Assembly: GCA_020633495.1 (NCBI GenBank)
Contig: JACKDR010000023.1
Coordinates: forward strand, 62,001 to 126,000
Length of the DNA stretch: 64,000 bases
Direction of reading: 5' to 3'
DNA from: Kofleriaceae bacterium
Lineage (GTDB): Bacteria; Myxococcota_A; Polyangia; Haliangiales; Haliangiaceae
Of the stretch, positions 9,375 to 19,869 are shown in pieces (positions within the stretch are counted from its first letter, which is position 1; every line of letters begins with the position of its first letter). The position numbers and the translations under genes are program-made. Under the pieces are notes generated by a model. The model was not told the DNA's origin, ran no database searches, and worked only from the letters and a program-made list of their open reading frames with translations.

Positions 9375-9627
9375 GTCGGTTGATCTCCCTCGGTGTACGT
9401 GAATCGATCCCTCGCCCCGGCACGTAGCAGGGAGCGGGCCATCGACCCCGATGTGCTCCCGGGAGCGACCAACCGCGCACTTGCGATCCGTCTGTCCACA
9501 GGCACGACGCGCCAACCTGTCACATGCGAGGAAAACCGCCACAATTACAGGTAGTTATAGAGTCCACTCCTACCTACCGGATCACCCGATGTAGGCGTCG
9601 GTACCTTTTGTATGGGCCCATAACATT
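9375..9627. promoter_or_regulatory. AT-rich intergenic region upstream of the M43 protease gene
   Basis: About 250 bp with no convincing gene and clearly more A/T than its surroundings. It contains AATTACAGGTAGTTATAGAG near 9542-9561 and a perfect 12-bp palindrome TATGGGCCCATA at 9611-9622. It presumably holds the protease promoter on the minus strand; no exact -35/-10 pair is assigned. Confidence 0.4.
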
Positions 9628-9664
9628 CCGAAAACAGGAACGGCGGGGTGACGCCACCCCGCCG
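9628..9664 (-). terminator. Terminator of the small exported protein gene
   Basis: A 10-bp perfect stem (CGGCGGGGTG, 9641-9650, with its complement at 9655-9664) is followed on the minus strand by TTCCTGTTTTCGG. This T-rich tail resembles that of the terminator at 8378-8417. Confidence 0.75.
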
Positions 9665-9689
9665 CCCGCGGCCCGGTCTCCCCGCCGGG

Positions 9690-9944
9690 CTACCGCTTGT
9701 CGTCGAACGCGATGCCCTTCTTGACCTGCTCGATCGCCTCCCGCGTCGCCGCCAGCGCCTTGACCCGATGCCCGCCCTTGTCGGCCGTGGCCTTGTCGAG
9801 CTGCTCCGACGCCTTCTGCAGGTGGGCGAGCGCGGCCTTCATGTGCGGCTGCGGCTCCGCGTCCGCGGACGGCACGGCCTCGACGGCCACGGTGACGGCG
9901 AACAGGCCGGCGAAGAAGAAGGTCGTGATCTTCCAGACGTTCAT
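9690..9944 (-). CDS. Small exported helical protein
   Basis: An 84-residue protein starting at 9944 (GGGAGGA 9 nt upstream). Residues 1-29 form a signal peptide or single membrane anchor. The mature part is an amphipathic helical pair joined by D-K-G-G-H-R, a motif I recall in small exported proteobacterial proteins of unknown role; this recollection is not verified. It has its own terminator and is divergent from tolC. The function is unknown; a periplasmic helical hairpin is likely. Confidence 0.7.
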   Translation of the reverse strand: MNVWKITTFFFAGLFAVTVAVEAVPSADAEPQPHMKAALAHLQKASEQLDKATADKGGHRVKALAATREAIEQVKKGIAFDDKR

Positions 9945-10064
9945 GTGACGTGGTCCTCCCTGGTTGCGACCCCCGCGGCCGCGCCATGCCGGCGACCCGA
10001 CGGCCGCCTCCAGGTTAAACGACCGACCGGCCCCGCCCTTCACCTTCTGTTACAACTCGGCGCG

Positions 10065-11423
10065 ATGCCTCCGTCCCGCTCCCGCCGCGCCGCCACCCTG
10101 GTCGTGGCGGCCTCGCTGCTGTCGGCCGCGCCCGCCGCCGCCGACGAGGTCCGCCGCCTCGATCTCGCGGCGCTGCAGGCGGCGTCGCGCCAGGGTCCGC
10201 GGGCGCGCATGGCCCACCGCGACACCCAGGCGGCCAGCGCCCGGGTCGACGAGGCCGACGCGGCGCGCCTGCCGCGGATCACCGCCACCGGCTACGTCGC
10301 ACCGAGCCCCGAGATCCACTGCAACGACCCCGACTGCACCACCACCGACCCCGAGGACTTCGCGATCCGGATCTCCGGCGTGCTCGGCGGCGGCTCGTTG
10401 TCGCTGACCCAGCCGCTGTACACGTTCGGCAAGCTGACCGCCGTGCGCGAGGCCGCGCGGGCCGCGGTCGCCGCCCAGGTCGCGCTCGAGGACGAGCTCG
10501 CCGGCGATCTCGCCGCCGAGGCGGCGCGCGCCTACTGGGGCCTCAAGCTGGCGCGCGAGCTGACCTACATGCTCGAGGACGGCATCGACGAGATCGACAA
10601 GGCGAAGGTCCGCCTCGACGAGCGCATCGCCGAGGGCAAGGGCGAGGCGACGGTCCAGGATCGCCAGCGGGTCGAGACGCTGATCGCGGAGGCGCGGGTC
10701 CAGCTCGCCGACGCCCGCACCGCCGAGGCCACCGCGCTCGCCGGGGTCCGCGCGATCGTCGGCGACGACGCCGTCGACATCGACGAAGATCCGCTGGCCG
10801 CGGTCGAGGTCGACCTCGGCACCGAGGACACCTACGTCGCGCGCGCCCGCGATCACCGGCCCCAGGTCCGCGCCGCCCGCGCCGGCGCCGACGCCGCCGC
10901 CGGGCTGACCACGCTGGAGCGGGGCGCGTACTGGCCCGACCTGGCGCTGATCGGCTCGGTCGGGATCGTGCGCGCCCAGGGCGTCGACGACGCGCCCAGC
11001 GCGGTCTACGCCGAGCCCTACAACAACACCACCGGCGCGATCGCCGTGGTCCTGCGCTGGAACCTGGAGCCGTGGACCACCAAGGCCCGGGTCGCGCGGG
11101 CGCAGGCGTCACAGCGGAAGGCCGAGGAGCTGGTCGAGCTGGCCGGCACCGGCGCCGCGCTCGACGCCCACACCGCCTGGGCCGAGGCCCACAACGCCCA
11201 GGACCGGCTGCACGCCGCCGAGGACGGCCTCGCCGCCGCCAAGGCCTGGCGCGCCTCGGTGCTGCAGGCCGACGCCCTCGGCCTGACCGAGACCAAGGAC
11301 CTGGCGGACGCGTTCCTGGCCTACTTCCAGATGCGGGCCCGGGTGGTCACGGCCATCTTCCAGTGGAACGTCGCGACGGTGCGGCTCGACCGTGCTACCG
11401 GTGAATTCACCCGCGGTCCCTGA
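10065..11423 (+). CDS. TolC-family outer membrane efflux protein
   Basis: A 452-residue exported protein with a signal peptide ending A-P-A-A-A-D-E. It shows the outer membrane efflux protein pattern: two long helical-hairpin halves (E-A-A-R-A-A-V-A-A-Q-V-A-L-E-D-E-L and A-R-A-Q-A-S-Q-R-K-A-E-E-L-V-E-L), each preceded by beta strands such as S-L-S-L-T-Q-P-L-Y-T-F-G-K. It would form a trimeric channel through the outer membrane for type I or RND-type export. A TACAAC hexamer at 10051-10056 lies 8 nt before ATG, and no Shine-Dalgarno is present, so a leaderless transcript is likely. The mlaC-like gene follows 49 nt later, suggesting a shared operon for envelope lipid or toxin handling. Confidence 0.88.
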   Translation: MPPSRSRRAATLVVAASLLSAAPAAADEVRRLDLAALQAASRQGPRARMAHRDTQAASARVDEADAARLPRITATGYVAPSPEIHCNDPDCTTTDPEDFAIRISGVLGGGSLSLTQPLYTFGKLTAVREAARAAVAAQVALEDELAGDLAAEAARAYWGLKLARELTYMLEDGIDEIDKAKVRLDERIAEGKGEATVQDRQRVETLIAEARVQLADARTAEATALAGVRAIVGDDAVDIDEDPLAAVEVDLGTEDTYVARARDHRPQVRAARAGADAAAGLTTLERGAYWPDLALIGSVGIVRAQGVDDAPSAVYAEPYNNTTGAIAVVLRWNLEPWTTKARVARAQASQRKAEELVELAGTGAALDAHTAWAEAHNAQDRLHAAEDGLAAAKAWRASVLQADALGLTETKDLADAFLAYFQMRARVVTAIFQWNVATVRLDRATGEFTRGP

Positions 11424-11472
11424 CGTCCGACCGCCAGCCCCCGCCCTACCCCCCAGCTCCCCCCGAGGTCTC

Positions 11473-12117
11473 ATGACGCCACGCCTGCTCCGCCGCGCCC
11501 TGCCCGCCCTCGTCGCGCTGTTCGCCTTCACCGTCGTGACCGGCGCCGTGACCGGCGTCGCCGCCGCCGGCAAGGACGGCCCCGGGACCAAGGTCGTCCG
11601 CAAGGCCAACGACACGATCTCGTCGCTGCTGGCCAAGAAGGCCGCCGCCGGCTCCAAGGAGGAACAGGACCTGGCCACCAAGGTCACCTCCAGCGTCCGT
11701 GACTTCCTCGACATCGACGAGCTCGGCCAGCGCGCGCTCGCCGACCAGTGGGCCGGCCTGACCGACGCCCAGCGGACCCAGTACCAGGCGCTGCTGCGCA
11801 AGCTGATCGAGGGCGAGTACGTCAAGGGCCTGCGCGGCAACCTCGACTACAAGGTCGTCTACAAGAGCGAGGCCAAGCAGGACGACGGCTCGATCAAGGT
11901 GTCGACCGAGATCCAGGCCAAGAAGAAGGGCCGCCCCTACACGATCACGATCGACTACGTGCTGACCAAGCGCGACGGCAAGCTGCGCTGCTACGACGTC
12001 ATCACCGACGGCGCCGGCCTGGTCGAGAACTACCGCGCCCAGTTCAACAAGATCATCGCGAAGGACGGCTTCGACGGCCTCATCGCGAAGATGCAGAAGA
12101 AGCTGGGCGCGTCGTAG
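11473..12117 (+). CDS. mlaC: MlaC/Ttg2D-family phospholipid-binding protein
   Basis: A 214-residue periplasmic protein with a cleavable signal peptide (about residues 1-32). The middle matches the MlaC/Tol_Tol_Ttg2 family: F-L-D-I-D-E-L-G-Q-R-A-L, then Q-Y-Q-A-L-L-R-K-L-I-E-G-E-Y, then a beta-rich part ending Y-D-V-I-T-D-G-A-G-L-V-E-N-Y-R-A-Q-F-N-K-I-I, close to the family signature. MlaC shuttles phospholipids between the outer-membrane MlaA complex and the inner-membrane MlaFEDB transporter. No mlaFEDB genes are here, so it works with genes elsewhere. Its last 38 bp overlap, tail to tail, the end of the histidine kinase gene on the other strand. Confidence 0.85.
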   Translation: MTPRLLRRALPALVALFAFTVVTGAVTGVAAAGKDGPGTKVVRKANDTISSLLAKKAAAGSKEEQDLATKVTSSVRDFLDIDELGQRALADQWAGLTDAQRTQYQALLRKLIEGEYVKGLRGNLDYKVVYKSEAKQDDGSIKVSTEIQAKKKGRPYTITIDYVLTKRDGKLRCYDVITDGAGLVENYRAQFNKIIAKDGFDGLIAKMQKKLGAS

Positions 12118-14113
12118 CCCGCCGGTTGCGCCCGGCGAGGGTCGCCGCGACCTGGGCGTGCAGCTCCGCCGGTCGCCACGGCTTGGCGAGCACGGGCACG
12201 TCGGGCGGCAGCCCGCCGAGCTCGGACGAGTAGCCGGTGGTCAGCAGGAACGGCACCCGCGAGCCGGCCTCGCGCAGGCGGGCCAGCAACATCGGCCCCG
12301 ACAGCCGCGGCAGCACCGCGTCGCACACGACGAGCCGGACCTCACCGCCGCGCGCCAGCCACAGCGCCCACGCATCCTCGCCGTCGGCGGCGCTGACCAC
12401 CTCGTAGCCGTAGGCCTCCAGCGCCCGGGTCGCCACCCGGCGCAGCGCCGGCTCGTCCTCGACCAGCAGGATCACGCCCTCGCCGGCGCCCGGCACCTCC
12501 TCGGGCGTGACCGTCGGGGCGGGCCGCCGCTCGCCGGCGACCCGGAAGTACAGCCGCACCGAGGTGCCGACGCCAGGCGCGCTGTCGATCGTCAACCAGC
12601 CGTCGTGCTGCTGCATGAGGCCGTGGACCATCGACAGACCGAGCCCGGTCCCCTCGCCCACCGGCTTGGTGGTGAAGAACGGCTCGCACACGCGGTCGAG
12701 CACCTCGGCGTCCATGCCGTGCCCGGTGTCGAGCATCGCCACCACGACGTAACGCCCCGCCGGACGCGCCCCGGCCTCGTCCGCGACGACGTCGACGACG
12801 CGCGCCTCGAGGGTCAACCGGCCGCCGGCGGCCATCGCGTCGCGCGCGTTGGTCGCCAGGTTGAAGATCATCTGGGCCACGGCGCCGGCGTCGGCGTCGA
12901 TCGGCGGCAGCTCGGGCGCGACGTCGAGCCGGATCTCGATCGACTCCGGGATGACCCGACGCAGGGTCCGCGCCAGCTCGGCCAGACGGGGCACGACGTC
13001 GAGCGGCTCGCGCACCAGCCGCTCGCTGCGCGCGAACGCCATCATCCGGCGCACCAGCTCGGCGCCGCGCTGCGCCGCCACCTGGATGTCGGCGAGGCAG
13101 CCGTCGATGTCGCCGCCGATCGGCCCCAGCTCGTCGCGCAGGAACGCGGTGTTGGCGATGACCACCGACAGCAGGTTGTTGAAGTCGTGGGCGACGCCGC
13201 CGGTGAGCTGACCGAGCGCCTCCATCTTCTGGGCGTGGCGGAGCTGGTCGTCGAGCAGGCGCTCGCGGGTGACGTCGCGGGCGATGGCCTCGATCGCGAC
13301 GATCCGGCCGTCGGCGTCGACCTCGGGGACCGCGCGGCTCTGGATCCAGCGGACGCTGCCGTCGCGGTGCAGCACGCGCAGCACCATGGGCTGGCAGAGC
13401 TGCACCGGATCCCCCGAGGCCAGGTGGGCGCGCCGTCGCTCGCGGTCGTCGGGATGGATGCGGGTGAACAGCAGCTCGGGGTCGTCGTAGAAGGCGTCGG
13501 GGCGATCGCCGGTGAGGCTCTCGATGCCGCGGCTCATGTACTCGAACGCGAAGTCGGGCACGAGCCGGAGTCGCCAGATGACGTCGGGCGACTGCTCGAG
13601 CAGGCGCTCGAAGCGGGCCGTGCGATCGGCCCGACGACGCTGTTCCTCGGCCGCGTGCCGCGCGGTGATGTCGAGCTGGGTGCCGAGCAGGCGCTTGCCA
13701 CGGCCGTCGGGATGGTGGTCGACGACGTGGCCGACCGCCAGGTACCACCGCCACGGCCCGTCGTCGTAGCGCTGGCGGAACTCGTGCTGGAAGTCGTCGC
13801 AGGTGCCGTCGACGCACGCCTGGTACAGCCACCGCACCGCCGGCGCGTCGTCCGGATGGACCCTGAGCAGGAAGTCCTCGAAGCTCGCGGCCGGGCGCAC
13901 CGCCGCGCCCGCGAGCGCGGTGATGTGGGAGTCGAAGCGGGTCGCCCCGCCCGGCAGCTCGACGTCGAAGGCGCCCAGCCCGGTGGCACGGAACGCCAGC
14001 GCCAGCAACTCCGCCTGGTGCGGATCGGCGGCCGGCGCAACGGTTGCGTCCGGCGGCGCAACGCGCGCAGCGTCCGCAGCCTCGCCCTGCCCCGGTTCGT
14101 GCGGCGACGTCAT
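12080..14113 (-). CDS. Hybrid PAS-domain sensor histidine kinase with C-terminal receiver
   Basis: 677 residues with no membrane segment, so a cytoplasmic sensor. Order: two PAS-like domains (about 35-150 and 165-285), HisKA with the phospho-accepting His309 in G-G-V-A-H-D-F-N-N-L-L, HATPase_c (about 405-525; N box N-L-A-T-N-A-R-D-A-M, D-T-G-H-G-M, G-T-G-L-G-L-S-M), and a receiver (about 546-665) with acidic pair E-D-E and phospho-acceptor Asp598 in V-V-C-D-A-V-L-P. The start at 14113 was chosen because the only in-frame start upstream is a TTG at 14176. No partner regulator is adjacent, so output is probably through phosphotransfer to an unlinked protein. Confidence 0.9.
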   Translation of the reverse strand: MTSPHEPGQGEAADAARVAPPDATVAPAADPHQAELLALAFRATGLGAFDVELPGGATRFDSHITALAGAAVRPAASFEDFLLRVHPDDAPAVRWLYQACVDGTCDDFQHEFRQRYDDGPWRWYLAVGHVVDHHPDGRGKRLLGTQLDITARHAAEEQRRRADRTARFERLLEQSPDVIWRLRLVPDFAFEYMSRGIESLTGDRPDAFYDDPELLFTRIHPDDRERRRAHLASGDPVQLCQPMVLRVLHRDGSVRWIQSRAVPEVDADGRIVAIEAIARDVTRERLLDDQLRHAQKMEALGQLTGGVAHDFNNLLSVVIANTAFLRDELGPIGGDIDGCLADIQVAAQRGAELVRRMMAFARSERLVREPLDVVPRLAELARTLRRVIPESIEIRLDVAPELPPIDADAGAVAQMIFNLATNARDAMAAGGRLTLEARVVDVVADEAGARPAGRYVVVAMLDTGHGMDAEVLDRVCEPFFTTKPVGEGTGLGLSMVHGLMQQHDGWLTIDSAPGVGTSVRLYFRVAGERRPAPTVTPEEVPGAGEGVILLVEDEPALRRVATRALEAYGYEVVSAADGEDAWALWLARGGEVRLVVCDAVLPRLSGPMLLARLREAGSRVPFLLTTGYSSELGGLPPDVPVLAKPWRPAELHAQVAATLAGRNRRATTRPASSASSR

Positions 14114-14196
14114 GTCACCACGACTAGCAATGGCCGTACCGACACTGCGACCTGTCGCCGCAGCCAGGGCGCTCAAGTTGGGTATGCTGCGCCCCG

Positions 14197-15960
14197 ATGA
14201 GCCTGCACGCCGACGTCACCGCTCGCGCCCGCACCTGGCTGGCGCAGGATCCCGATCCCACGACCCGCGCCGAGCTCGAGGCGCTGCTCGCGGCCGCGGA
14301 GCACGCCGACGACGCCGGGCACGCCGCCAGCGCCGAGCTGCGCGAGCGGTTCTCGGGGCGGCTCGCGTTCGGCACCGCCGGCCTGCGCGGCGTCCTGGGC
14401 GCCGGCCCGATGCGGATGAACCGGCTGCTGGTCCGCCGCGTCACCGCCGGGCTCGCCGACTACCTGATCGAGCACGTCCCCGAGGCCCGCAGCCGCGGCG
14501 TCGTGGTCGGCCACGACGCCCGCCACCTGTCGCGGGAGCTGGCCGAGGACACGGCGCGGATCCTGTGCGGCGCCGGCATCCGGGTGTTCCTGGCGACCCG
14601 GGCGTGGCCGACCCCGACCACGGCGTGGGCGGTGCTGGATCGCGACGCCGCCGCCGGGGTCATGGTCACGGCCAGCCACAACCCGCCCGCGTACAACGGC
14701 TACAAGGTCTACTGGGGCAACGGCGCCCAGATCATCCCGCCGCACGACGCCGGCATCGCCGCCGCGATCGATCAGGTCGACGCCGCCAACAAGCTGACCA
14801 TGCCGGCGCTCGAGGGCGCCCGCATCCGCAACGAGATCGTCGATCTCGGCGACGACGTCCGCGCCGCGTACCTGACCGAGGCCGCGGCGCTGGCCGGCGC
14901 GCCCGACCTCGATCGCCGCGGCCTGACCATCGCGTACACCCCGCTGCACGGGGTCGGCGGCCAGTGCGTCGAGGAGCTCATGGTCGCCGCCGGCTTCGAC
15001 GCCATCCACACCGAGCCGTCGCAGCGCGAGCCCGACGGCGACTTCCCCACGGTCGCGTTCCCCAACCCCGAGGAGCCCGGCGCGATGGACCGGGTCCTGG
15101 CGCTGGCCACCGAGGTCGGCGCCGACCTCGTCCTCGCCAACGATCCCGACGCCGATCGCCTCGCGGTCGCGCTGCCCGACGCCGACGCCGCTGGCGGCTA
15201 CCGCATGCTGTCCGGCGATCAGGTCGGCGCGCTGCTCGCCGACTACCTGCTGAGCCAGCCCGCCGACGGCCCGCGTCTGGTCGCGACGACGATCGTGTCG
15301 TCGCAGCTGCTGCGCTACCTGGCCGAGGCCGCGGGCGTCGCGTACCGCGAGACCCTGACCGGCTTCAAGTGGATCGCCAACGCCGCGATGGCGTGGTCGG
15401 CGGATCCCGCCAACGCCGGCGGCCGCTTCGTCATGGGCTACGAGGAGGCGCTGGGCTACACCGTCGGCGAGCTGGTCCGCGACAAGGACGGCGTGTCGGC
15501 GGCGATGATCTTCGCCGAGCTGGCGGCGTGGAACCGGGCCCGCGGCCGCACCGTCGCCGCCCACCTCGACGACATCTACCGCCGGGTCGGCCTGTTCCTC
15601 ACCGAGCAGGTGTCGATCACCGCGCCGGGCAGCGCCGGCCTGCAGCGCATCCGCGACACGATGACCCGGTTCCGCACCGCGGCGCCGGCGACGATCGCCG
15701 GCCACGCGGTCACCGAGGCGATCGACCTCGAGCACGGCGCCGGCGACCTGCCCGCCGCCGACGTCCTGATCTGGCGCCTGGCCGGCGGCCGCCGCGTCAT
15801 CATGCGGCCGTCGGGCACCGAGCCCAAGCTCAAGAGCTACTACGAGGTCCGGGTCGAGGTCGGCGCCGGCGAGGACCTGGCGGCGGCCCGGGCCCGGGCC
15901 CGCGCCGAGCTGGACGCGCTGCGCGACGCCCACCAGGCGATGGTCGCGGCGGACGCCTGA
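14197..15960 (+). CDS. Phospho-sugar mutase (phosphoglucomutase/phosphomannomutase family)
   Basis: 587 residues, the usual length for the alpha-D-phosphohexomutase family. It interconverts hexose 1- and 6-phosphates through a phosphoserine. Visible motifs in order: active serine loop T-A-S-H-N-P, metal loop D-P-D-A-D-R, sugar-binding G-Y-E-E-A-L-G-Y and phosphate-binding R-P-S-G-T-E-P-K. The length and A-Y-N-G-Y-K-V-Y after the serine loop fit the phosphoglucomutase/phosphopentomutase branch better than short bacterial ManB. The start has TATGCT (14183-14188) 8 nt upstream and no Shine-Dalgarno. It is divergent from the kinase gene and monocistronic. Confidence 0.92.
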   Translation: MSLHADVTARARTWLAQDPDPTTRAELEALLAAAEHADDAGHAASAELRERFSGRLAFGTAGLRGVLGAGPMRMNRLLVRRVTAGLADYLIEHVPEARSRGVVVGHDARHLSRELAEDTARILCGAGIRVFLATRAWPTPTTAWAVLDRDAAAGVMVTASHNPPAYNGYKVYWGNGAQIIPPHDAGIAAAIDQVDAANKLTMPALEGARIRNEIVDLGDDVRAAYLTEAAALAGAPDLDRRGLTIAYTPLHGVGGQCVEELMVAAGFDAIHTEPSQREPDGDFPTVAFPNPEEPGAMDRVLALATEVGADLVLANDPDADRLAVALPDADAAGGYRMLSGDQVGALLADYLLSQPADGPRLVATTIVSSQLLRYLAEAAGVAYRETLTGFKWIANAAMAWSADPANAGGRFVMGYEEALGYTVGELVRDKDGVSAAMIFAELAAWNRARGRTVAAHLDDIYRRVGLFLTEQVSITAPGSAGLQRIRDTMTRFRTAAPATIAGHAVTEAIDLEHGAGDLPAADVLIWRLAGGRRVIMRPSGTEPKLKSYYEVRVEVGAGEDLAAARARARAELDALRDAHQAMVAADA

Positions 15961-16000
15961 GCCTCGCCCGAGCCTCGACCGGGCCGACCGCCGTCGCCCG

Positions 16001-17140
16001 CTACGCCGGCTGGCGCGGCGTCCACGACACCCGCGCCAGATCGTCCCCGAGCACCAGGTCCTGCCCGGCCTCCAGCCGCACGATCCGGACCTCGTCGTCG
16101 TGGCCGCGCCGGAAGGTGCCGTTGGTGCTGCCGGTGTCGATGGCGTAGACCGCGTCGCCGACCGACAGCACCAGCAGGTGGACCCGCGACACCCCGTGGT
16201 GGGCCACGACCGTGGCGCCGTGGGTGTCGCAGCGATCGTAGCGGCCGAGCAGGATGCCGCCGGCGGCGGCGCGCTCGCCGACCGAGATGCGCTGGCTCTT
16301 GCCCTTGGCCGTCACCTGCAGGGCGCCGAGCTCGGTGTCGCCGTCGCCGACCAGCGACACCTGGGCGCGCGCCGGGCCCGGCCGGGTCCGCACCAGCGTG
16401 ATCCGACCATTGTCGACGGGCCCCGGATCCGGGATCTCGATGACGCCGGTGCCCTCGGCCATGCGGCCGGCGCCGTCGGTGGGCTCCTCGGGGAACGGAC
16501 TCTTGCGGCGGCGCGCCCACCGGTCGGGCTCGGCGCCGACCTCGTCGAGGTAGACCCGCTCGGGGATGCACTTCCACGCCTCGGACGCCGACTCCGGCCA
16601 GACCGTGTCGTCGCCGGTGACCAGGAAGAACAGGGCGTGGCTGCCGACCGCGACGAAGGTGGCGCCCTCGGCGGTGACCGACTCGAGCCGCCGGCCGCCC
16701 TCGTCGAGGAACGCGGTGCGGGTCCGGAGGTCGAGCAGGCGGAACGCGACCTGCGGCCGGGTCGCACCCGCCGCCAGCGGCGCGACCACCAGCGCCAGGT
16801 GGCGCAGCGACATCGCCGGATCGCCGTCGAGGTACAGATCGCAGTGGCCGTGACGCCCGACCACCGCGGCGTTGGCGGCGCCAACCTTGGCCTGCAGGCA
16901 CAGGCTGCCGGCGACCCGCTTGTTGACGGCGTCGACCGCGACCACGACCACGCCCGGCGACGTGAACGTGCAGACCAGCCGCCGCATCTCCTCCCAGCCG
17001 ACCGCGAACAGGCGCTGGAACGGCAGCGTCGGCATGCGCTCGACGACCATCACGCCGGTGCGTCGGTTGTCGGCCTCGCCGCGCTCGATGCCGCGGCGAA
17101 GCTCGACGATGCGCGTGCGGTTGGCCGACACCAGGATCAT
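16001..17140 (-). CDS. Protein with two FHA-like domains
   Basis: 379 residues, cytoplasmic. The C-terminal FHA domain (about 285-375) has the phosphothreonine-binding residues G-R-Y-D-R, S-R-V-H and S-T-N-G-T. The N-terminal half holds a second, weaker FHA-like stretch around residues 85-125, with G-R-H-G-H and S-L-R-H-L, apparently a diverged copy lacking the N-G-T loop. FHA proteins bind phosphothreonine peptides made by Ser/Thr kinases, abundant in myxobacteria. On the minus strand a TAGGAT hexamer overlaps the ATG at 17140; a GTG three codons in (17131) sits 7 nt after it and may be the true leaderless start. Confidence 0.82.
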   Translation of the reverse strand: MILVSANRTRIVELRRGIERGEADNRRTGVMVVERMPTLPFQRLFAVGWEEMRRLVCTFTSPGVVVVAVDAVNKRVAGSLCLQAKVGAANAAVVGRHGHCDLYLDGDPAMSLRHLALVVAPLAAGATRPQVAFRLLDLRTRTAFLDEGGRRLESVTAEGATFVAVGSHALFFLVTGDDTVWPESASEAWKCIPERVYLDEVGAEPDRWARRRKSPFPEEPTDGAGRMAEGTGVIEIPDPGPVDNGRITLVRTRPGPARAQVSLVGDGDTELGALQVTAKGKSQRISVGERAAAGGILLGRYDRCDTHGATVVAHHGVSRVHLLVLSVGDAVYAIDTGSTNGTFRRGHDDEVRIVRLEAGQDLVLGDDLARVSWTPRQPA

Positions 17141-17232
17141 CCTACCGGAAGTTCGGCCCCGACCGCGGGCGCAATCGCGACGGCGAGCCGAGGTTTTCCA
17201 CTTCCCGCCGCGATCGCTACCCCGGCCGTACC

Positions 17233-18846
<1,614 letters not shown>

Positions 18847-18859
18847 GGCCCCGAGGATA

Positions 18860-19774
18860 TCAGGGCAACGGCAGCGTCGTGGTGCCCGGGGTCGGCGCAG
18901 TGAAGCTGCCCTGGTCCCAGGTGTCGGCGGTGGCCTCGCTGGTCTCGTCGTGGCCGTCGACGCCGTTGCCGGTGCCGGCCTGGGTCTCGTGCCCGGCCTC
19001 GAGCGCGACCCGCTTGGTCGACAGGCCCGAGCCGGGCGCGGCGGCCTGGTCCGGGAGCGTGCCGGCCTCGGCGCGGTAGGTCGAGGTGGTCGCGCCACCG
19101 TCGGGGCCGTCGATCGCGACCCCGGCCTTGCCGGTCAGACGGTTGGCCGCGGTCGGCACGCCGGCGTTGAACAGATCGACGTCGGTGACCAGATCGGCGG
19201 CGCCGTCCCAGTAGAACAGCGCGACCAGCTCGCCGGCGTTGGTCAGGGTCGGCGTGCCGCTCGCCGCGACCACGGTCATCGTGCCGTCGGCGACCGAGTA
19301 CGTCGGCGCGACGCCGGTGGCGGTCTGGAAGTCGGCGGCGGTGGAGATCGCGACGACCACCACGCCGCCGCCCGGGATCGACGCGCCGGACGGGAACCGC
19401 GCGATGAAGTCGGCGCTGTCGAGGGTCTGGCTGCCGTCCGGCAGGCGGAAGTAGGTCGGAGCGTCGGACAGGTAGTAGTGCGACAGGTCGACCGCGGCCG
19501 CGCCGGGGTTGACGATCTCGATCATCTCGGCGCCGGTCGGGGCCAGCACGACCTCGGACAGCGCCAGGACCTCGGCGGTGCCGGAGGGGCCGGCGTCGGG
19601 GGCGTCGGGGACGGTGGCGTCGGGGCTGCCGGGATCGGCGTCGGGGCCGCCGGCGGGGGCGTCGATCGTGGCGGGCGAGGCGTCCGCGGGGGCGTCGTCA
19701 CCACCCACCGAGTGCCCGGCGGCGCAGCCGGTGAGGAGGGCGGCGAGGGTCGCGAACAGGGCGCGGTAGGACAT
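18860..19774 (-). CDS. Lamin-tail-domain lipoprotein
   Basis: 304 residues; signal peptide with lipobox L-L-T-G-C, then a 55-residue linker dominated by D-A, P-D-A and A-D repeats. A lamin-tail (LTD)-like domain follows (about residues 75-200): V-L-A-P-T-G-A-E-M-I-E-I-V-N-P-G, then D-L-S-H-Y-Y-L-S-D, then F-P-S-G-A-S-I-P-G-G-G. The remainder has a repeat-poor beta character (S-T-Y-R-A-E, D-T-W-D-Q-G-S-F) and is typical of bacterial LTD surface proteins. It is probably displayed on the outer membrane; the ligand is unknown. The upstream gene is divergent (19870). Confidence 0.85.
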   Translation of the reverse strand: MSYRALFATLAALLTGCAAGHSVGGDDAPADASPATIDAPAGGPDADPGSPDATVPDAPDAGPSGTAEVLALSEVVLAPTGAEMIEIVNPGAAAVDLSHYYLSDAPTYFRLPDGSQTLDSADFIARFPSGASIPGGGVVVVAISTAADFQTATGVAPTYSVADGTMTVVAASGTPTLTNAGELVALFYWDGAADLVTDVDLFNAGVPTAANRLTGKAGVAIDGPDGGATTSTYRAEAGTLPDQAAAPGSGLSTKRVALEAGHETQAGTGNGVDGHDETSEATADTWDQGSFTAPTPGTTTLPLP

Positions 19775-19869
19775 GGAGGGCTCCGGGGGGAAGCCCGGCT
19801 GATAGCAGCGCGGGCCGCGCTTCGACAACCCACGATATGTGATAAACGAGCGGCAGCAAGGAGACCCTC

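Noticed and set aside
9611..9622. TATGGGCCCATA palindrome as a regulator operator.
   Set aside because: A single short perfect palindrome, with no second copy or neighbouring regulator gene; noted in the intergenic feature only.
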